Numbered from the stretch's first letter, positions 14,252 to 23,080 are shown. The stretch is DNA of 37,434 nt from Intestinibacillus sp964580155 (GCA_964580155.1 CAZOJP010000016.1:1-37434); one strand, 5' to 3'. The notes: generated by a model not told the origin, from the letters alone. Program-made: numbers and translations.

Positions 14252-16643
14252 CCGTGTCCTCCTGCGACTTCTTCGCGATCGTCTTTTTGGTTGCGGTTGT
14301 CTTCTTCGCTGCGGTGGTTTTCTTTGCCGCAGGCTTCTTCGCGGGCTTTTCCGCGTCATCCGTCTTTTTTGCGGTCTTCTTCGCCGCGGTTTTGGTTGCG
14401 GTCTTTTTGGTCGTGGTCTTTTTTGCGGTTTTCTTTGCGGTTTTGCCCTCGGCTTCCTCGCGGGCGCGCTGCTCCTCGCGCTCCTTCGCCTTGGCGGCGC
14501 GCGCCTCGCGGCGTAGACGGTTCTTCTCCGCCTCCTCGGGGGGCAGTCCCTCCCGGATCAGCTCGGAATAGCCGCAGCCCTCGCGCAGGCACACGTCGCT
14601 GACCTCCTTGGAATCGCGGTCGGTGTGGCGGAAGAGCGAGGAATCGCACACCGGGCACTTGGTTTTAAGCGGCTTATCCCAGGTGATGAACGCGCATTCC
14701 GGATATTTGTCGCAGCTATAGTAGACATAGCCGCGCGCGGACTTCTTTTTGACGACCTTTGTGCCGCAAATCGGGCACGCAGCGCCCGTATCCTCGGTGA
14801 TTGCCTTGGTATTCGTGCACTCGGGGAAGCCCGGACACGCGAGGAACTTGCCGAAGCGTCCGATTTTGATGACCATGTTGCGGCCGCACTTGTCGCAGAC
14901 AATGTCGGTCACCTCGTCCTCGATCTTGATGCGCTGCCCCTCGAGCGCGGCCTCCGCGTCGCGCAGCGCACCCTCAAAGCCCTTGTAGAAGTTTTTAAGC
15001 AGCGCGACATAATCGAGCTTGCCCGCTTCGACCTCGTCCAGCTCGTTTTCCATGTGCGCGGTAAATTCATAATCCGCAACGACCATAAACCGGTCGACAA
15101 GCAAGCCGGTCACACCCTCGCCGAGTGGAGTCGGGCGCAGCGCGCGGCTTTCCTTCGTAACGTAGTTGCGCGCTTCAATCGTTGAAATGGTCGGCGCGTA
15201 GGTCGACGGACGGCCGATGCCGCGCTCCTCCATCGCGCGGATGAGCGACGCTTCGGTGTAGCGTGCGGGCGGCTGGGTGAAGTGCTGCGCAGGGTCGATG
15301 GCTTCCGTGGTCAGCACGTCGCCCTCGACAAAGACGGGCAGTGCCTTGCCTGTGCCGGAATCCTTCTTTTCGTCGTCGGTCGATTCGATATAGACCGCGG
15401 TGAACCCGGCAAACGCCACTGTGTAGCCGCTTGCGCGGAAGGTATAGCGGTCTGCGTACAGATCCGCGGATACCGTATCCAGGATGGCATCCGCCATTTG
15501 GCAGGCCACAAAGCGCGACCAGATGAGCTTGTACAGCTTATACTGATCCGCGGAGAGCGAGCCGCGGATTGCGTCCGGCTCCAGCTCGACGCTTGACGGG
15601 CGGATGGCTTCGTGCGCATCCTGCGCGCCGCCCTTTGTCTTGTAAACGCGCGCCTTGCCCGGATAATACTGCGCGCCGTAGCGTGTCGTGATGAATGTCG
15701 CTGCCGCGGCGGTCGCCTCATCCGCAAGACGCAGCGAGTCGGTTCTCATGTAGGTGATGAGACCGGTCAGCCCGTGTCCCTCGATTTCGACGCCCTCGTA
15801 CAGCTCCTGCGCAACGCTCATCGTGCGGCGCGGGGTCATGTTGAGCTTGCGCGATGCCTCCTGCTGAAGCGTTGAGGTGATGAACGGCGCGGCAGGGGTC
15901 TTTTTCTTCTTGCCCTTTTTGATGGGCCCGACCGTAAAGGGCTTGCCCTGCACGGCGGACACGATCGCCATGGTCGTTTCTTCGTTCGTCAGCTCGATTT
16001 TACCGTCCGCATCGCCGTAGAAGCGGGCGGTGAGCTGACCGTCCTGCGCGGTGCGCAGCGCGGCTTCGATTGTCCAGTATTCCTCGGGCACGAACGCGCG
16101 GATTTCGTTTTCGCGGTCGACCACCAGACGCGTCGCGACCGACTGCACGCGGCCTGCGCTCAGTCCGCGCTTGACCTTGCGCCACAGAAAGGGCGACAGC
16201 TCATAGCCCACGACGCGGTCGAGAATGCGGCGCGCCTGCTGCGCGTTGACAAGGTCGATGTCGATGTCGCGCGGATGCTCGATGCCGTACCGAACCGCCT
16301 GCTTTGTAATCTCGTTGAAGGTGACACGCTGCGAGCGGTGGTCGCCCAGCATGAGCAGCTCCTTGAGATGCCACGAAATCGCTTCTCCTTCGCGGTCGGG
16401 GTCGGTTGCGAGATAGACAAAGTCGCTCTCGTCCGCTGCTTCGCGCAGCTCGTTGATCATTTTTTCCTTGCCTTCGATGGGGATGTACTGGGGCTTAAAA
16501 TCATGCTCTATATCCACGCCCATCTTCTTTTTCGGAAGATCGCGCAGATGGCCCATAGAGGCCTTGACGACGTAGTCCGGGCCCAGATATTTGCCAATGG
16601 TCTTGGCTTTGGCCGGGGACTCGACGATTACCAGCTTTGACAT
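14235..16643 (-). CDS. topA: DNA topoisomerase I with a Lys/Thr/Ala-rich C-terminal tail
   Basis: An 802-residue type IA topoisomerase that relaxes negative supercoils. TOPRIM: VESPAKAKTIGKYLG (Glu8-9 region) and DPDREGEAISWHL (81-93); catalytic Tyr298 in GLITYMRTDS; GIGRPSTYAPTI (475-486). Three Cys4 zinc-ribbon motifs follow (about 583-609, 623-650, 663-690). Residues 734-793 form a low-complexity tail of repeated KKTA/KKTT-like units, resembling histone H1-type or actinobacterial TopA tails that bind DNA. AAAGGA lies 9 nt before the ATG at 16643. It starts 43 bp after dprA; dprA-topA-trmFO is a classic Firmicute block. Confidence 0.98.
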   Translation of the reverse strand: MSKLVIVESPAKAKTIGKYLGPDYVVKASMGHLRDLPKKKMGVDIEHDFKPQYIPIEGKEKMINELREAADESDFVYLATDPDREGEAISWHLKELLMLGDHRSQRVTFNEITKQAVRYGIEHPRDIDIDLVNAQQARRILDRVVGYELSPFLWRKVKRGLSAGRVQSVATRLVVDRENEIRAFVPEEYWTIEAALRTAQDGQLTARFYGDADGKIELTNEETTMAIVSAVQGKPFTVGPIKKGKKKKTPAAPFITSTLQQEASRKLNMTPRRTMSVAQELYEGVEIEGHGLTGLITYMRTDSLRLADEATAAAATFITTRYGAQYYPGKARVYKTKGGAQDAHEAIRPSSVELEPDAIRGSLSADQYKLYKLIWSRFVACQMADAILDTVSADLYADRYTFRASGYTVAFAGFTAVYIESTDDEKKDSGTGKALPVFVEGDVLTTEAIDPAQHFTQPPARYTEASLIRAMEERGIGRPSTYAPTISTIEARNYVTKESRALRPTPLGEGVTGLLVDRFMVVADYEFTAHMENELDEVEAGKLDYVALLKNFYKGFEGALRDAEAALEGQRIKIEDEVTDIVCDKCGRNMVIKIGRFGKFLACPGFPECTNTKAITEDTGAACPICGTKVVKKKSARGYVYYSCDKYPECAFITWDKPLKTKCPVCDSSLFRHTDRDSKEVSDVCLREGCGYSELIREGLPPEEAEKNRLRREARAAKAKEREEQRAREEAEGKTAKKTAKKTTTKKTATKTAAKKTAKKTDDAEKPAKKPAAKKTTAAKKTTATKKTIAKKSQEDTDGAAE

Positions 16644-16686
16644 AAATGGTGTTCCTTTCGTTCGGTAGCGTTGAAAAATGCAGCGC

Positions 16687-17883
16687 TCAGCGGCTGGGGA
16701 CGATCAGTCTGCCATGTGCGCGGGACAGCACGCCGTCCAGCTCCAGCATGGTCAGCAGCGCACTGACCTGCGGCGCACTCAGCGCGCTGCGCTCGACGAT
16801 TTCATCGACGGAGGTCGCGCCTGCGCGCACGGCTGCGACAATTGCGCGCTCCTCATCGCTCAGGTCATCGTCCTGCGGCGGCGGCGCGGCGGGGGCGGGC
16901 GGCTCTTCGCGCAGCACGCGCTCCCAACGGGCAGGATCCCGCGGCGGCGGCGCGCCGACCTGCCGCTCAAAAGCACTGCGCACGCGCTCCTCCAGCGGAG
17001 GATCGGGCAGCAGCGCGGCATATTCCCGTATAATCGGGCGCGCATCCTGCACAAGCCGCGCCGCACCCGAGGCAATCAGCTCATTGGAGCCCTCAAAGCT
17101 CGGCATATCGATGAGTCCGGGCACCGCAAACACGTCGCGCCCCTGCTCCAGCGCGCTGTCCGCCGTGAGGAGCGAGCCTGCGCCGCGTCCGGCCTCGATG
17201 ATGAGCGTGCCCGGCGTCATGCCGCTGATGATGCGGTTGCGCGCAGGAAAATGATGCCGCTCGGGCGGTGTGCCGGGCGGATATTCGCTGACAAGCGCAC
17301 CCGAAAGTGCGATGTCCTCCATGAGCCGCCGATGCTCGGCCGGATAGCATACATCGGTGCCGCAGCCGAGCACCGCGACCGTCGCGCCCCCCGCCTGAAT
17401 GGCGGCACGGTTTGCCGCGCCGTCCACCCCTGCTGCCATGCCCGACACGACGACGAAGCCCGCGCGCGCCAGCGCGGCAGCCAGCTTGCGCGCGGATACC
17501 AGCCCGTAGGCGGACGCCTGACGCTTGCCCACAACGGATACACACGCGACGCGGTCAAGATCGGGCAGCGCACCGCGCACATAGAGCACGACGGGCGGAT
17601 CCGCAATCTGGCGCAGCCGGTCGGGGTAGCCCGCATCGGTCTGCGCCAGGATGGTCACACCCAAGCGGTCGCAATCCGCGGCAATGCGGTCGGCAAGGCG
17701 CGTGTCCTTGTCGCAAAGGGCATCGACCTGTGCCTTGGTCAGCCCCTCGGTCTGGGTCAGGGCGTGCCGATCCGCGGCGTAAATGCGCTCGACCGTGCCG
17801 AAGGAGGACAGCAGCCGCGCGGCAACCCGCGGCGACACCGCCCCCCGCGAGGCAAGCCAGAGCCAGTGCATGCGCGTGGACAT
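16687..17883 (-). CDS. dprA: DNA-processing protein DprA (Smf)
   Basis: A 398-residue protein that loads RecA on incoming single-stranded DNA during natural transformation. The Rossmann-like core shows VVGKRQASAYGL (GxR region, Lys in place of the common Thr), VSGMAAGVDGAANRAAI, VLGCGTDVCYPAEHRRL, EYPPGTPPERHHFPARNRII and SLLTADSALEQGRDVFAVPG. A Pro/Ala-rich linker leads to a C-terminal winged helix (about residues 335-398). I start at ATG 17883 because AAGGAG lies 8 nt upstream and MSTRMHWLWLA begins the N-terminal domain. The open frame continues upstream to 17982, but that part is the palindrome at 17931-17980 and looks non-coding. Confidence 0.94.
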   Translation of the reverse strand: MSTRMHWLWLASRGAVSPRVAARLLSSFGTVERIYAADRHALTQTEGLTKAQVDALCDKDTRLADRIAADCDRLGVTILAQTDAGYPDRLRQIADPPVVLYVRGALPDLDRVACVSVVGKRQASAYGLVSARKLAAALARAGFVVVSGMAAGVDGAANRAAIQAGGATVAVLGCGTDVCYPAEHRRLMEDIALSGALVSEYPPGTPPERHHFPARNRIISGMTPGTLIIEAGRGAGSLLTADSALEQGRDVFAVPGLIDMPSFEGSNELIASGAARLVQDARPIIREYAALLPDPPLEERVRSAFERQVGAPPPRDPARWERVLREEPPAPAAPPPQDDDLSDEERAIVAAVRAGATSVDEIVERSALSAPQVSALLTMLELDGVLSRAHGRLIVPSR

Positions 17884-17930
17884 CTTCCCCACTCCTTTCA
17901 CCGTGCCGGGGTGCGGCACACCCGTGTATC

Positions 17931-17980
17931 GGCAGTCGAAAATAGACAATACGGCGCCGTATTGTCCATTTTCGATTGCC
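17931..17980. repeat. 50-bp near-perfect palindrome between the SpoU gene and dprA
   Basis: Two 25-bp arms meet with no spacer at 17955/17956 (GGCGCC centre). 23 of 25 pairs match; the exceptions are 17935/17976 and 17944/17967. No T-tract follows on either strand, so it is not a standard terminator. Both strands stay open in frame across it (encoding IENGQYGAVLSIFD-like text), a property of small dispersed palindromic repeats in Clostridia. Whether it recurs elsewhere in the genome cannot be seen here. Confidence 0.85.
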
Positions 17981-17985
17981 AATGA

Positions 17986-18759
17986 TCATTTTGACATCTC
18001 CCACAGGAAGATGGACGCGGCAACACCTGCGTTGAGCGACTCCGCGCAGCCCTGCATGGGCAAAATGACGCGCTCATCGGACAGGGCGAGCGCGTCCGCG
18101 GACACACCGCGCCCCTCGTTGCCGATGATGACCGCGCTGCGGCCGAGCGGCACGCTCACGACGGGCAGCGCGTCCGCCGTGAGTGCGGCGGCGTAGACGG
18201 GCAGCCCCTCGCCGCGCAGCCGCGCGATCGCATCCGTCAGCGGCAGATGCACAACCGGCAGCCGGAACGCCGCGCCCATCGTCGCGCGCACAACCTTGGG
18301 CGCGTGCGGATCGGCGCAGCCCGGCGTGAGCACGACCGCGTCAATCGCGAACGCGTCCGCCGTGCGCAAAATCGTGCCCAGATTGCCCGGATCCTGCAAA
18401 CCGTCGAGCACGAGCACCCGCCGCGCGCCTGTGAGAACGTCCGCGTCAAACACGCGCGGCACGCACGCAAACAGCACGGGCTGCGGCGTTTCAACATCGC
18501 TCGCCTGCGCAAACAGCGCCGCCTCCGCGCAAAACAGCGCCGCGCCCGCCTGCTCTGCGCGCAGGAGCAGCGCTTCATCGACCGCCGCGCCCGCGCGTGT
18601 GAGCACGGTGCTGATTTGCACGCCCGAGGACAGCGCCTCGCCGAGCATTTTTTCGCCCTCACACAGCATTTCGCCCGCACTCCGGCGATATTTCTTGTCG
18701 CGCACAAGGCGCGCCAAATGCTTGAGGGTGCCGTTTTGCCGGCTTTCGATGATGGTCAT
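17986..18759 (-). CDS. SpoU/TrmH-family RNA 2'-O-methyltransferase
   Basis: A 257-residue SPOUT-class enzyme that methylates a ribose 2'-OH in rRNA or tRNA using S-adenosylmethionine. An N-terminal substrate-binding part (about 1-95, with the KYRRSAGEMLCEGEKMLGEA segment) leads to the knotted domain with its three motifs: VLDGLQDPGNLGTILRTADA, VIIGNEGRGVSADAL and LPMQGCAESLNAGVAASIFL. It looks most like the YsgA/RlmB-like group, but the target nucleotide cannot be assigned. The ATG overlaps the ktrA stop as ATGA (18756-18759), so it is co-translated with potassium uptake genes, probably by operon convenience. Confidence 0.93.
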   Translation of the reverse strand: MTIIESRQNGTLKHLARLVRDKKYRRSAGEMLCEGEKMLGEALSSGVQISTVLTRAGAAVDEALLLRAEQAGAALFCAEAALFAQASDVETPQPVLFACVPRVFDADVLTGARRVLVLDGLQDPGNLGTILRTADAFAIDAVVLTPGCADPHAPKVVRATMGAAFRLPVVHLPLTDAIARLRGEGLPVYAAALTADALPVVSVPLGRSAVIIGNEGRGVSADALALSDERVILPMQGCAESLNAGVAASIFLWEMSK

Positions 18760-19412
18760 CGCATTTTGTCGAGCTGCTCGATGGTCTCGTTTTCACCGAC
18801 CACCACCAGCATATCGCCCGCGTGAATAATCTGATCCGCAGACGGCGAAATCGTCACAATCTTGCCGTTTCCGCCGCGCAGCGCAAGCACGTTGACGCCG
18901 TAGCGCGCACGCACGTTGAGCTCGGCGAGCGTTTTGCCGTTCCATTTTTCGGGCGGCACAATCTCCACGATGCTAAAGTCGGGCGAAAGCTCGATAAAGT
19001 CGATGATGCTGTCGTTTGACAGGGTTTGCGCAAGACGCTGCCCCATGTCGCTCTCCGGGAACACGACCTTGTCCGCACCGATGCGCTCGAGCACCTTGGC
19101 ATGCAGCGCGCTCTGCGCCTTGGCGACGACGAACTTCACGCCCATCTCCTTGAGCAGCAGCGTGACAAGCACGCTGTCCTGAATGTTGGATGCGATTGCG
19201 ACGATCGCAACGTCAAAGTTGCGCACGCCGACCGCGCGCAGCACACTTTCCTCGGTCGCGTCGCCCACAATGGCGTGCGTGACCTCGTCCTTGATGCGCT
19301 GAATGGTATCCTCGTTGGCATCGAGCGCGAGCACCTCGTTGCCGCGGCTGTAAAGCTCACGCGCGACCGCCGCGCCAAACCGTCCCAGTCCAATGATTGC
19401 AAAAGATTTCAT
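18756..19412 (-). CDS. ktrA: Potassium channel regulatory subunit KtrA (RCK domain)
   Basis: A 218-residue cytosolic ring subunit gating the KtrB potassium transporter. The RCK_N Rossmann fold starts with FAIIGLGRFGAAVARELY (about 4-21), with the adenosine-binding acidic residue in LALDANED, and GDATEESVLRAVG; the RCK_C domain covers roughly 135-218. A single RCK unit and this length fit KtrA rather than the duplicated TrkA of proteobacteria. The start is the ATG at 19412 with AAGGGG about 10 nt upstream; a longer frame to 19478 adds an Arg/Lys-rich piece unlike the family. In several Firmicutes RCK_C of KtrA binds c-di-AMP; that is plausible but not shown here. Confidence 0.93.
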   Translation of the reverse strand: MKSFAIIGLGRFGAAVARELYSRGNEVLALDANEDTIQRIKDEVTHAIVGDATEESVLRAVGVRNFDVAIVAIASNIQDSVLVTLLLKEMGVKFVVAKAQSALHAKVLERIGADKVVFPESDMGQRLAQTLSNDSIIDFIELSPDFSIVEIVPPEKWNGKTLAELNVRARYGVNVLALRGGNGKIVTISPSADQIIHAGDMLVVVGENETIEQLDKMR

Positions 19413-19493
19413 ACTGTTCTTTCCCCTTGTGCCGCGCACTGTTTTGTTCGCGCGAACTTCCTTTTTAAAGACAATCAACCGTGTGCAACTGTT

Positions 19494-20876
19494 TTATCCG
19501 ACAAAAACCTGCGTTTCGGGATAGCGGATGCTCGCCTCGCTCTGCTGCCCCATGAGCACCGCAACACCCAGCGTGAGCACGCCGACGCGGCCGAGGAACA
19601 TGAGCGCGATGAGCGTCAGGTGGGACACCGCACTGAGCGATGTGGTGATGCCGACCGTCAGCCCGACGGTGCAAAACGCCGAAGTCGCCTCAAACAGGCT
19701 CGCGGAAAACGGGACATCGTCACAGGCCAGCAGCACAAGGGCGCCCGTAAAGATCAGCGTGACACCGATGATGAGCATGGTGACGGCGTTGACAATATTG
19801 CGTGTGCCGAGCGTGCGCCCGAACACCGTAACCTCGCGCTGTCCCTTGAGCGCGCTGCGTGCGGTCAGCACGAGCACGGCGAGCGTAACGGTCTTGATGC
19901 CGCCTGCGGTCGAGCCGGGCGAGCCGCCGATGAGCATGAGCAGCATGCTGATTGCATGGGTCTGGCTTGTCATCGCGCCCTGCGGGATGGTTTCAAAGCC
20001 CGCGGTGCGCAGCGTGACCGATTCAAAGAGCGCCGCCTGCGGCCGCGCCCACAGGGGCAGCTGTCCGAGGGAATTCGGGTTGTTCCATTCGAAAATACCG
20101 ATGAGCAGCGCGCCGCCGAAAATCAGCACGACGGTCGTGATGAGCACAATCTTGGTGTGCAGCCGCAGGTGGCGGAATCGGTGGTGCTCATACAGATCGT
20201 TCCAGACGTAAAAGCCGATGCCGCCGATGGTGACGAGCAGCATAATCGTCAGGTTGACGATGGGATCGGTGACATACAGTCCGAGCGAGGAAAAGGGCTT
20301 TGTCTGCCCGAGCAGGTCGAAGCCCGCGTTGCAAAAAGCGGAAACCGAGTGGAACACGCCTTTTCTGATGCCGTCTGCCACGCCGTAATCGCTCATAAAG
20401 CGCAGCGACAGCACGACCGCGCCGATGCCCTCGAACAGCAGCGTGCCGAGCAGCACGCGGCGCGTCATGCGCACAATGCCCGACATATCCTCCAGATTGA
20501 GCGAGGTCGTCATAATCATGCGCTCGCGCATCGTGATGGTGCGGCGCATGAGGAAGGAAAACAGCGTCGCAATGCTCATAAAGCCCAGACCGCCGATCTG
20601 GATGAGCAGCAAAATGACGCACTGACCAAAGCCGCTCCAGTGGGTATAGGTGTCTACAACAATCAGTCCGGTGATGCAGGTGGTACTGGTCGCGGTGAAC
20701 AGCGCCGTGAGGAAACCGGTCCACTCACCCGTGCGTGAGGAGATCGGAAGCATCAGCAGAAACGCGCCGAGCAGAACGATAAGCGCAAAGCCCACCACAA
20801 TAATTTGGGTCGGCTTTACCCGCTTTCCCTTCTTTCTGACGAGCGCAGCGTACTTCTGCAACAGGTTTATATGCAC
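19494..20876 (-). CDS. ktrB: Potassium transporter KtrB (TrkH/KtrB family)
   Basis: A 460-residue membrane protein with four pore repeats. Selectivity-filter segments visible: TATSTTCITGL (about 61-71), SAFCNAGFD, TLRTAGFET and SAFCTVGLTVGIT; the intramembrane-loop region GGSPGSTAGGIKT lies in the third repeat. Eight hydrophobic spans fit the family. The start is GTG at 20876 with AAGGA 5 nt upstream. It lies 31 nt after the lysS terminator hairpin, leaving little room for a separate promoter, so it may depend on read-through or on a promoter inside that hairpin region. ktrA follows 81 bp later. Confidence 0.95.
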   Translation of the reverse strand: MHINLLQKYAALVRKKGKRVKPTQIIVVGFALIVLLGAFLLMLPISSRTGEWTGFLTALFTATSTTCITGLIVVDTYTHWSGFGQCVILLLIQIGGLGFMSIATLFSFLMRRTITMRERMIMTTSLNLEDMSGIVRMTRRVLLGTLLFEGIGAVVLSLRFMSDYGVADGIRKGVFHSVSAFCNAGFDLLGQTKPFSSLGLYVTDPIVNLTIMLLVTIGGIGFYVWNDLYEHHRFRHLRLHTKIVLITTVVLIFGGALLIGIFEWNNPNSLGQLPLWARPQAALFESVTLRTAGFETIPQGAMTSQTHAISMLLMLIGGSPGSTAGGIKTVTLAVLVLTARSALKGQREVTVFGRTLGTRNIVNAVTMLIIGVTLIFTGALVLLACDDVPFSASLFEATSAFCTVGLTVGITTSLSAVSHLTLIALMFLGRVGVLTLGVAVLMGQQSEASIRYPETQVFVG

Positions 20877-20907
20877 GCAAATCCTTCTTTCCCGCCGCTA
20901 CATGGCG

Positions 20908-20941
20908 AAAAGCCTGAACACAATCAAACGGCGTCCAGGCT
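20908..20941 (-). terminator. Terminator-like hairpin after lysS
   Basis: Minus strand: AGCCTGGACGC (20941-20931) can pair over 11 positions, with three G-U pairs, to GTGTTCAGGCT (20921-20911) around a 9-nt loop, followed by a short TTTT (20911-20908) then CG. The weak T-tract suggests partial termination before ktrB. Confidence 0.55.
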
Positions 20942-20950
20942 ATTTCGGTC

Positions 20951-22456
20951 TTACTCAGAAAGCGGCTTCATCGTGGGGAATAGCAGCACGTCGCGGATGG
21001 ACGCACTGTCCGTCAGCAGCATGACCAGGCGGTCGATGCCCATGCCCATACCGCCGGTCGGCGGCAGGCCGTACTCCAGCGCATTGACATAGTCCTCGTC
21101 CATCATGCTCGCCTCGTCGTCGCCCGCATCGCGCAGCGCGACCTGACGCTCAAAGCGCGCCTTCTGGTCGATGGGGTCGTTCAGCTCCGAGAACGCGTTT
21201 GCAAGCTCGCGTCCGACGACGAACAGCTCGAAGCGCTCGGTCAGGCGTGCGTCGGTCGGCTTGCGCTTGGCAAGCGGCGAAACCTCGACGGGGTAATCGG
21301 TGATAAAGGTCGGCTGGATCAGCTTGTCCTCGACGAACTCGTCAAAGCACTGCGCGAGCAGATCGCCCCAGCTCTCCTTGCCCTTTTCGGTCTCGATGCC
21401 CTTTTCGTGCATCCGGCGCAGCGCTTCCTCGCCGTCGATCGACATGAAGTCGATGCCGGCATATTCGCGCACCGCGTCCGCCATGGTCTGGCGCTTCCAG
21501 CCCTTGGCAAAGTCGATGTCCGTGCCCTGATAGGTGACACGGGTCGTGCCGAGCACCTTGTGGCACACATGCACAACCATGTCCTCTGTGATATCCATCA
21601 TGCCGTTATAGTCGGTGTACGCCTGATACAGCTCAATCGTCGTGAATTCCGGATTGTGCTTGGTGTCCATGCCCTCGTTGCGGAAGATGCGGCCGATTTC
21701 GTAGACCTGCTCCAGACCGCCGACAATCAGGCGCTTGAGGTGCAGCTCGGTCGCAATGCGCATATACATATCGATGTCGAGCGCGTTGTGGTGCGTGGTA
21801 AACGGACGCGCGGTCGCGCCGCCCGGAATCGTGTTCAGGCACGGGGTTTCGACCTCCATAAAGCCGCGGCCGTCCATGAACGCGCGGATTTCGCGCACGA
21901 TTTGCGAGCGCTTTTCAAAGGTGTCGCGCACAGAAGGATTGATGATGAGGTCCACATAGCGCTGGCGATAGCGCATATCGACATCCCGGAGGCCGTGCCA
22001 TTTTTCCGGCAGCGGAATCAGGTTCTTCGACAGCAGCGTCAGCTTGCCCACCATGATTGAAATTTCACCCTTTTGGGTGCGGAATACCTCGCCCTCGACG
22101 CCGATCAGGTCGCCGATATCGAGCTTTTTGTATGCCTGATACTCGTCCGTGCCGAGCACATCGCGCTTGACGTAAAGCTGGATGCGGCCGAAGCGGTCGG
22201 ACAGGTCGGAAAAGGACGCCTTGCCCATGATGCGCTTGGACATCATGCGGCCCGCGAGCGCGACTTTTTTGCCCTCGAACGCGTCATAGTCACCCGTGAT
22301 GTCGGTGGTGTAGTTCGTGCGGTCAAAGCGCACACGCGCGAACGGATCGTTGCCCGCGTCCTGCAGCTCCTGCAGCTTTTCGCGGCGGATACGGCGCAGC
22401 TCGTGCAGTTCCTCTGCGGTCTGCTCGTGCTGCTCCTGCTGGGTATTTTCTGCCAT
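20951..22456 (-). CDS. lysS: Lysyl-tRNA synthetase, class II
   Basis: A 501-residue class II synthetase. The N-terminal anticodon-binding OB fold (about 60-170) precedes motif 1 (MRYRQRYVDLI region), motif 2 (YEIGRIFRNEGMDTKHNPEFTTIELY) and motif 3 (GGMGMGIDRLVMLLTDS). The first about 35 residues are Glu/Gln/His-rich (MAENTQQEQHEQTAEE). I prefer ATG 22456, 6 nt after GGTGAG; an ATG at 22462 abuts that site too closely. It follows greA by 44 bp and shares its promoter; greA-lysS is a widespread Firmicute pair. A hairpin ends the unit. Confidence 0.97.
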   Translation of the reverse strand: MAENTQQEQHEQTAEELHELRRIRREKLQELQDAGNDPFARVRFDRTNYTTDITGDYDAFEGKKVALAGRMMSKRIMGKASFSDLSDRFGRIQLYVKRDVLGTDEYQAYKKLDIGDLIGVEGEVFRTQKGEISIMVGKLTLLSKNLIPLPEKWHGLRDVDMRYRQRYVDLIINPSVRDTFEKRSQIVREIRAFMDGRGFMEVETPCLNTIPGGATARPFTTHHNALDIDMYMRIATELHLKRLIVGGLEQVYEIGRIFRNEGMDTKHNPEFTTIELYQAYTDYNGMMDITEDMVVHVCHKVLGTTRVTYQGTDIDFAKGWKRQTMADAVREYAGIDFMSIDGEEALRRMHEKGIETEKGKESWGDLLAQCFDEFVEDKLIQPTFITDYPVEVSPLAKRKPTDARLTERFELFVVGRELANAFSELNDPIDQKARFERQVALRDAGDDEASMMDEDYVNALEYGLPPTGGMGMGIDRLVMLLTDSASIRDVLLFPTMKPLSE

Positions 22457-22500
22457 TCTCATCTCACCCTAATCAAAATTTATCTATAAAAGTGTGTGTT

Positions 22501-22974
22501 TTACTTCTTAATATCGACGACCTGGTATTTGATCGTGCCTTCCGGCGCTTCGACCTCTACGATCGTGCCGATCTTTTTGCCCAGCATCGCCTTGCCAAAC
22601 GGGGATTCGTCGGAAATTTTGCCGTCCATCGGATCCGCCTCCTGCGAGCCGACGAAGTGATATTCCTCCTCCTCGTCCATCTCAAGGTCCTTGACAACGA
22701 ACCGGCAGCCGGGGGAAACCTCGTCCGCCGCATACATGTCATCGGTGATGACAACCGCATGCGCGAGCACGTTTTCGATTTCCGCCATACGCGAGAAAAC
22801 CTTGCCCTGCTCGTTCTTCGCCTCGTCGTATTCGCTGTTCTCCGACAGGTCTCCGAAGGATCGCGCTTCCTTGATTTGCTCGGCGACCTCGTGCTCACGA
22901 ACGGTTTTTAAATATTCGAGCTCCTCTTTGAGTTTATCAAGGCTTTCCTGTGTCAGCTTGAATTCCTTTGCCAT
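22501..22974 (-). CDS. greA: Transcription elongation factor GreA
   Basis: A 157-residue factor that makes RNA polymerase cleave backtracked RNA. The N-terminal coiled coil (about 10-75) contains ARSFGDLSENSEYDEAKNEQ with the acidic tip (DLSENSEYDEAK); the C-terminal FKBP-like domain ends with ISDESPFGKAMLGKKIGTIVEVEAP. Length is typical. AGAGGA lies about 11 nt before the ATG at 22974. Transcription comes from a consensus promoter 60-85 bp upstream, and lysS follows. Confidence 0.98.
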   Translation of the reverse strand: MAKEFKLTQESLDKLKEELEYLKTVREHEVAEQIKEARSFGDLSENSEYDEAKNEQGKVFSRMAEIENVLAHAVVITDDMYAADEVSPGCRFVVKDLEMDEEEEYHFVGSQEADPMDGKISDESPFGKAMLGKKIGTIVEVEAPEGTIKYQVVDIKK

Positions 22975-23032
22975 TTTTCACGCTATCCTCTCTATATGAA
23001 AATCTATTTTGGGGTCCGTTACATTACGTCTT

Positions 23033-23061
23033 ATTATATGTACGCTTCCAGCCAATGTCAA
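23033..23061 (-). promoter_or_regulatory. Perfect consensus sigmaA promoter of greA-lysS
   Basis: Minus strand: TTGACA (23061-23056), exactly 17-nt spacer, TATAAT (23038-23033). All twelve core bases match consensus. Expected start near 23026, a leader of about 50 nt. The -35 is 20 bp beyond the stop of the unknown gene at 23081. Confidence 0.93.
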
Positions 23062-23080
23062 GCAATCGTCCAAAAGGTTC

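Noticed and set aside
17884..17982. N-terminal extension of DprA by 33 residues
   Set aside because: It would be translated from the palindrome, and the ATG at 17883 has a well-placed AAGGAG.
19026..20738. 570-residue plus-strand open frame rich in His, Arg and Asp
   Set aside because: Antisense to ktrA and ktrB, no ribosome binding site, composition typical of a shadow frame.
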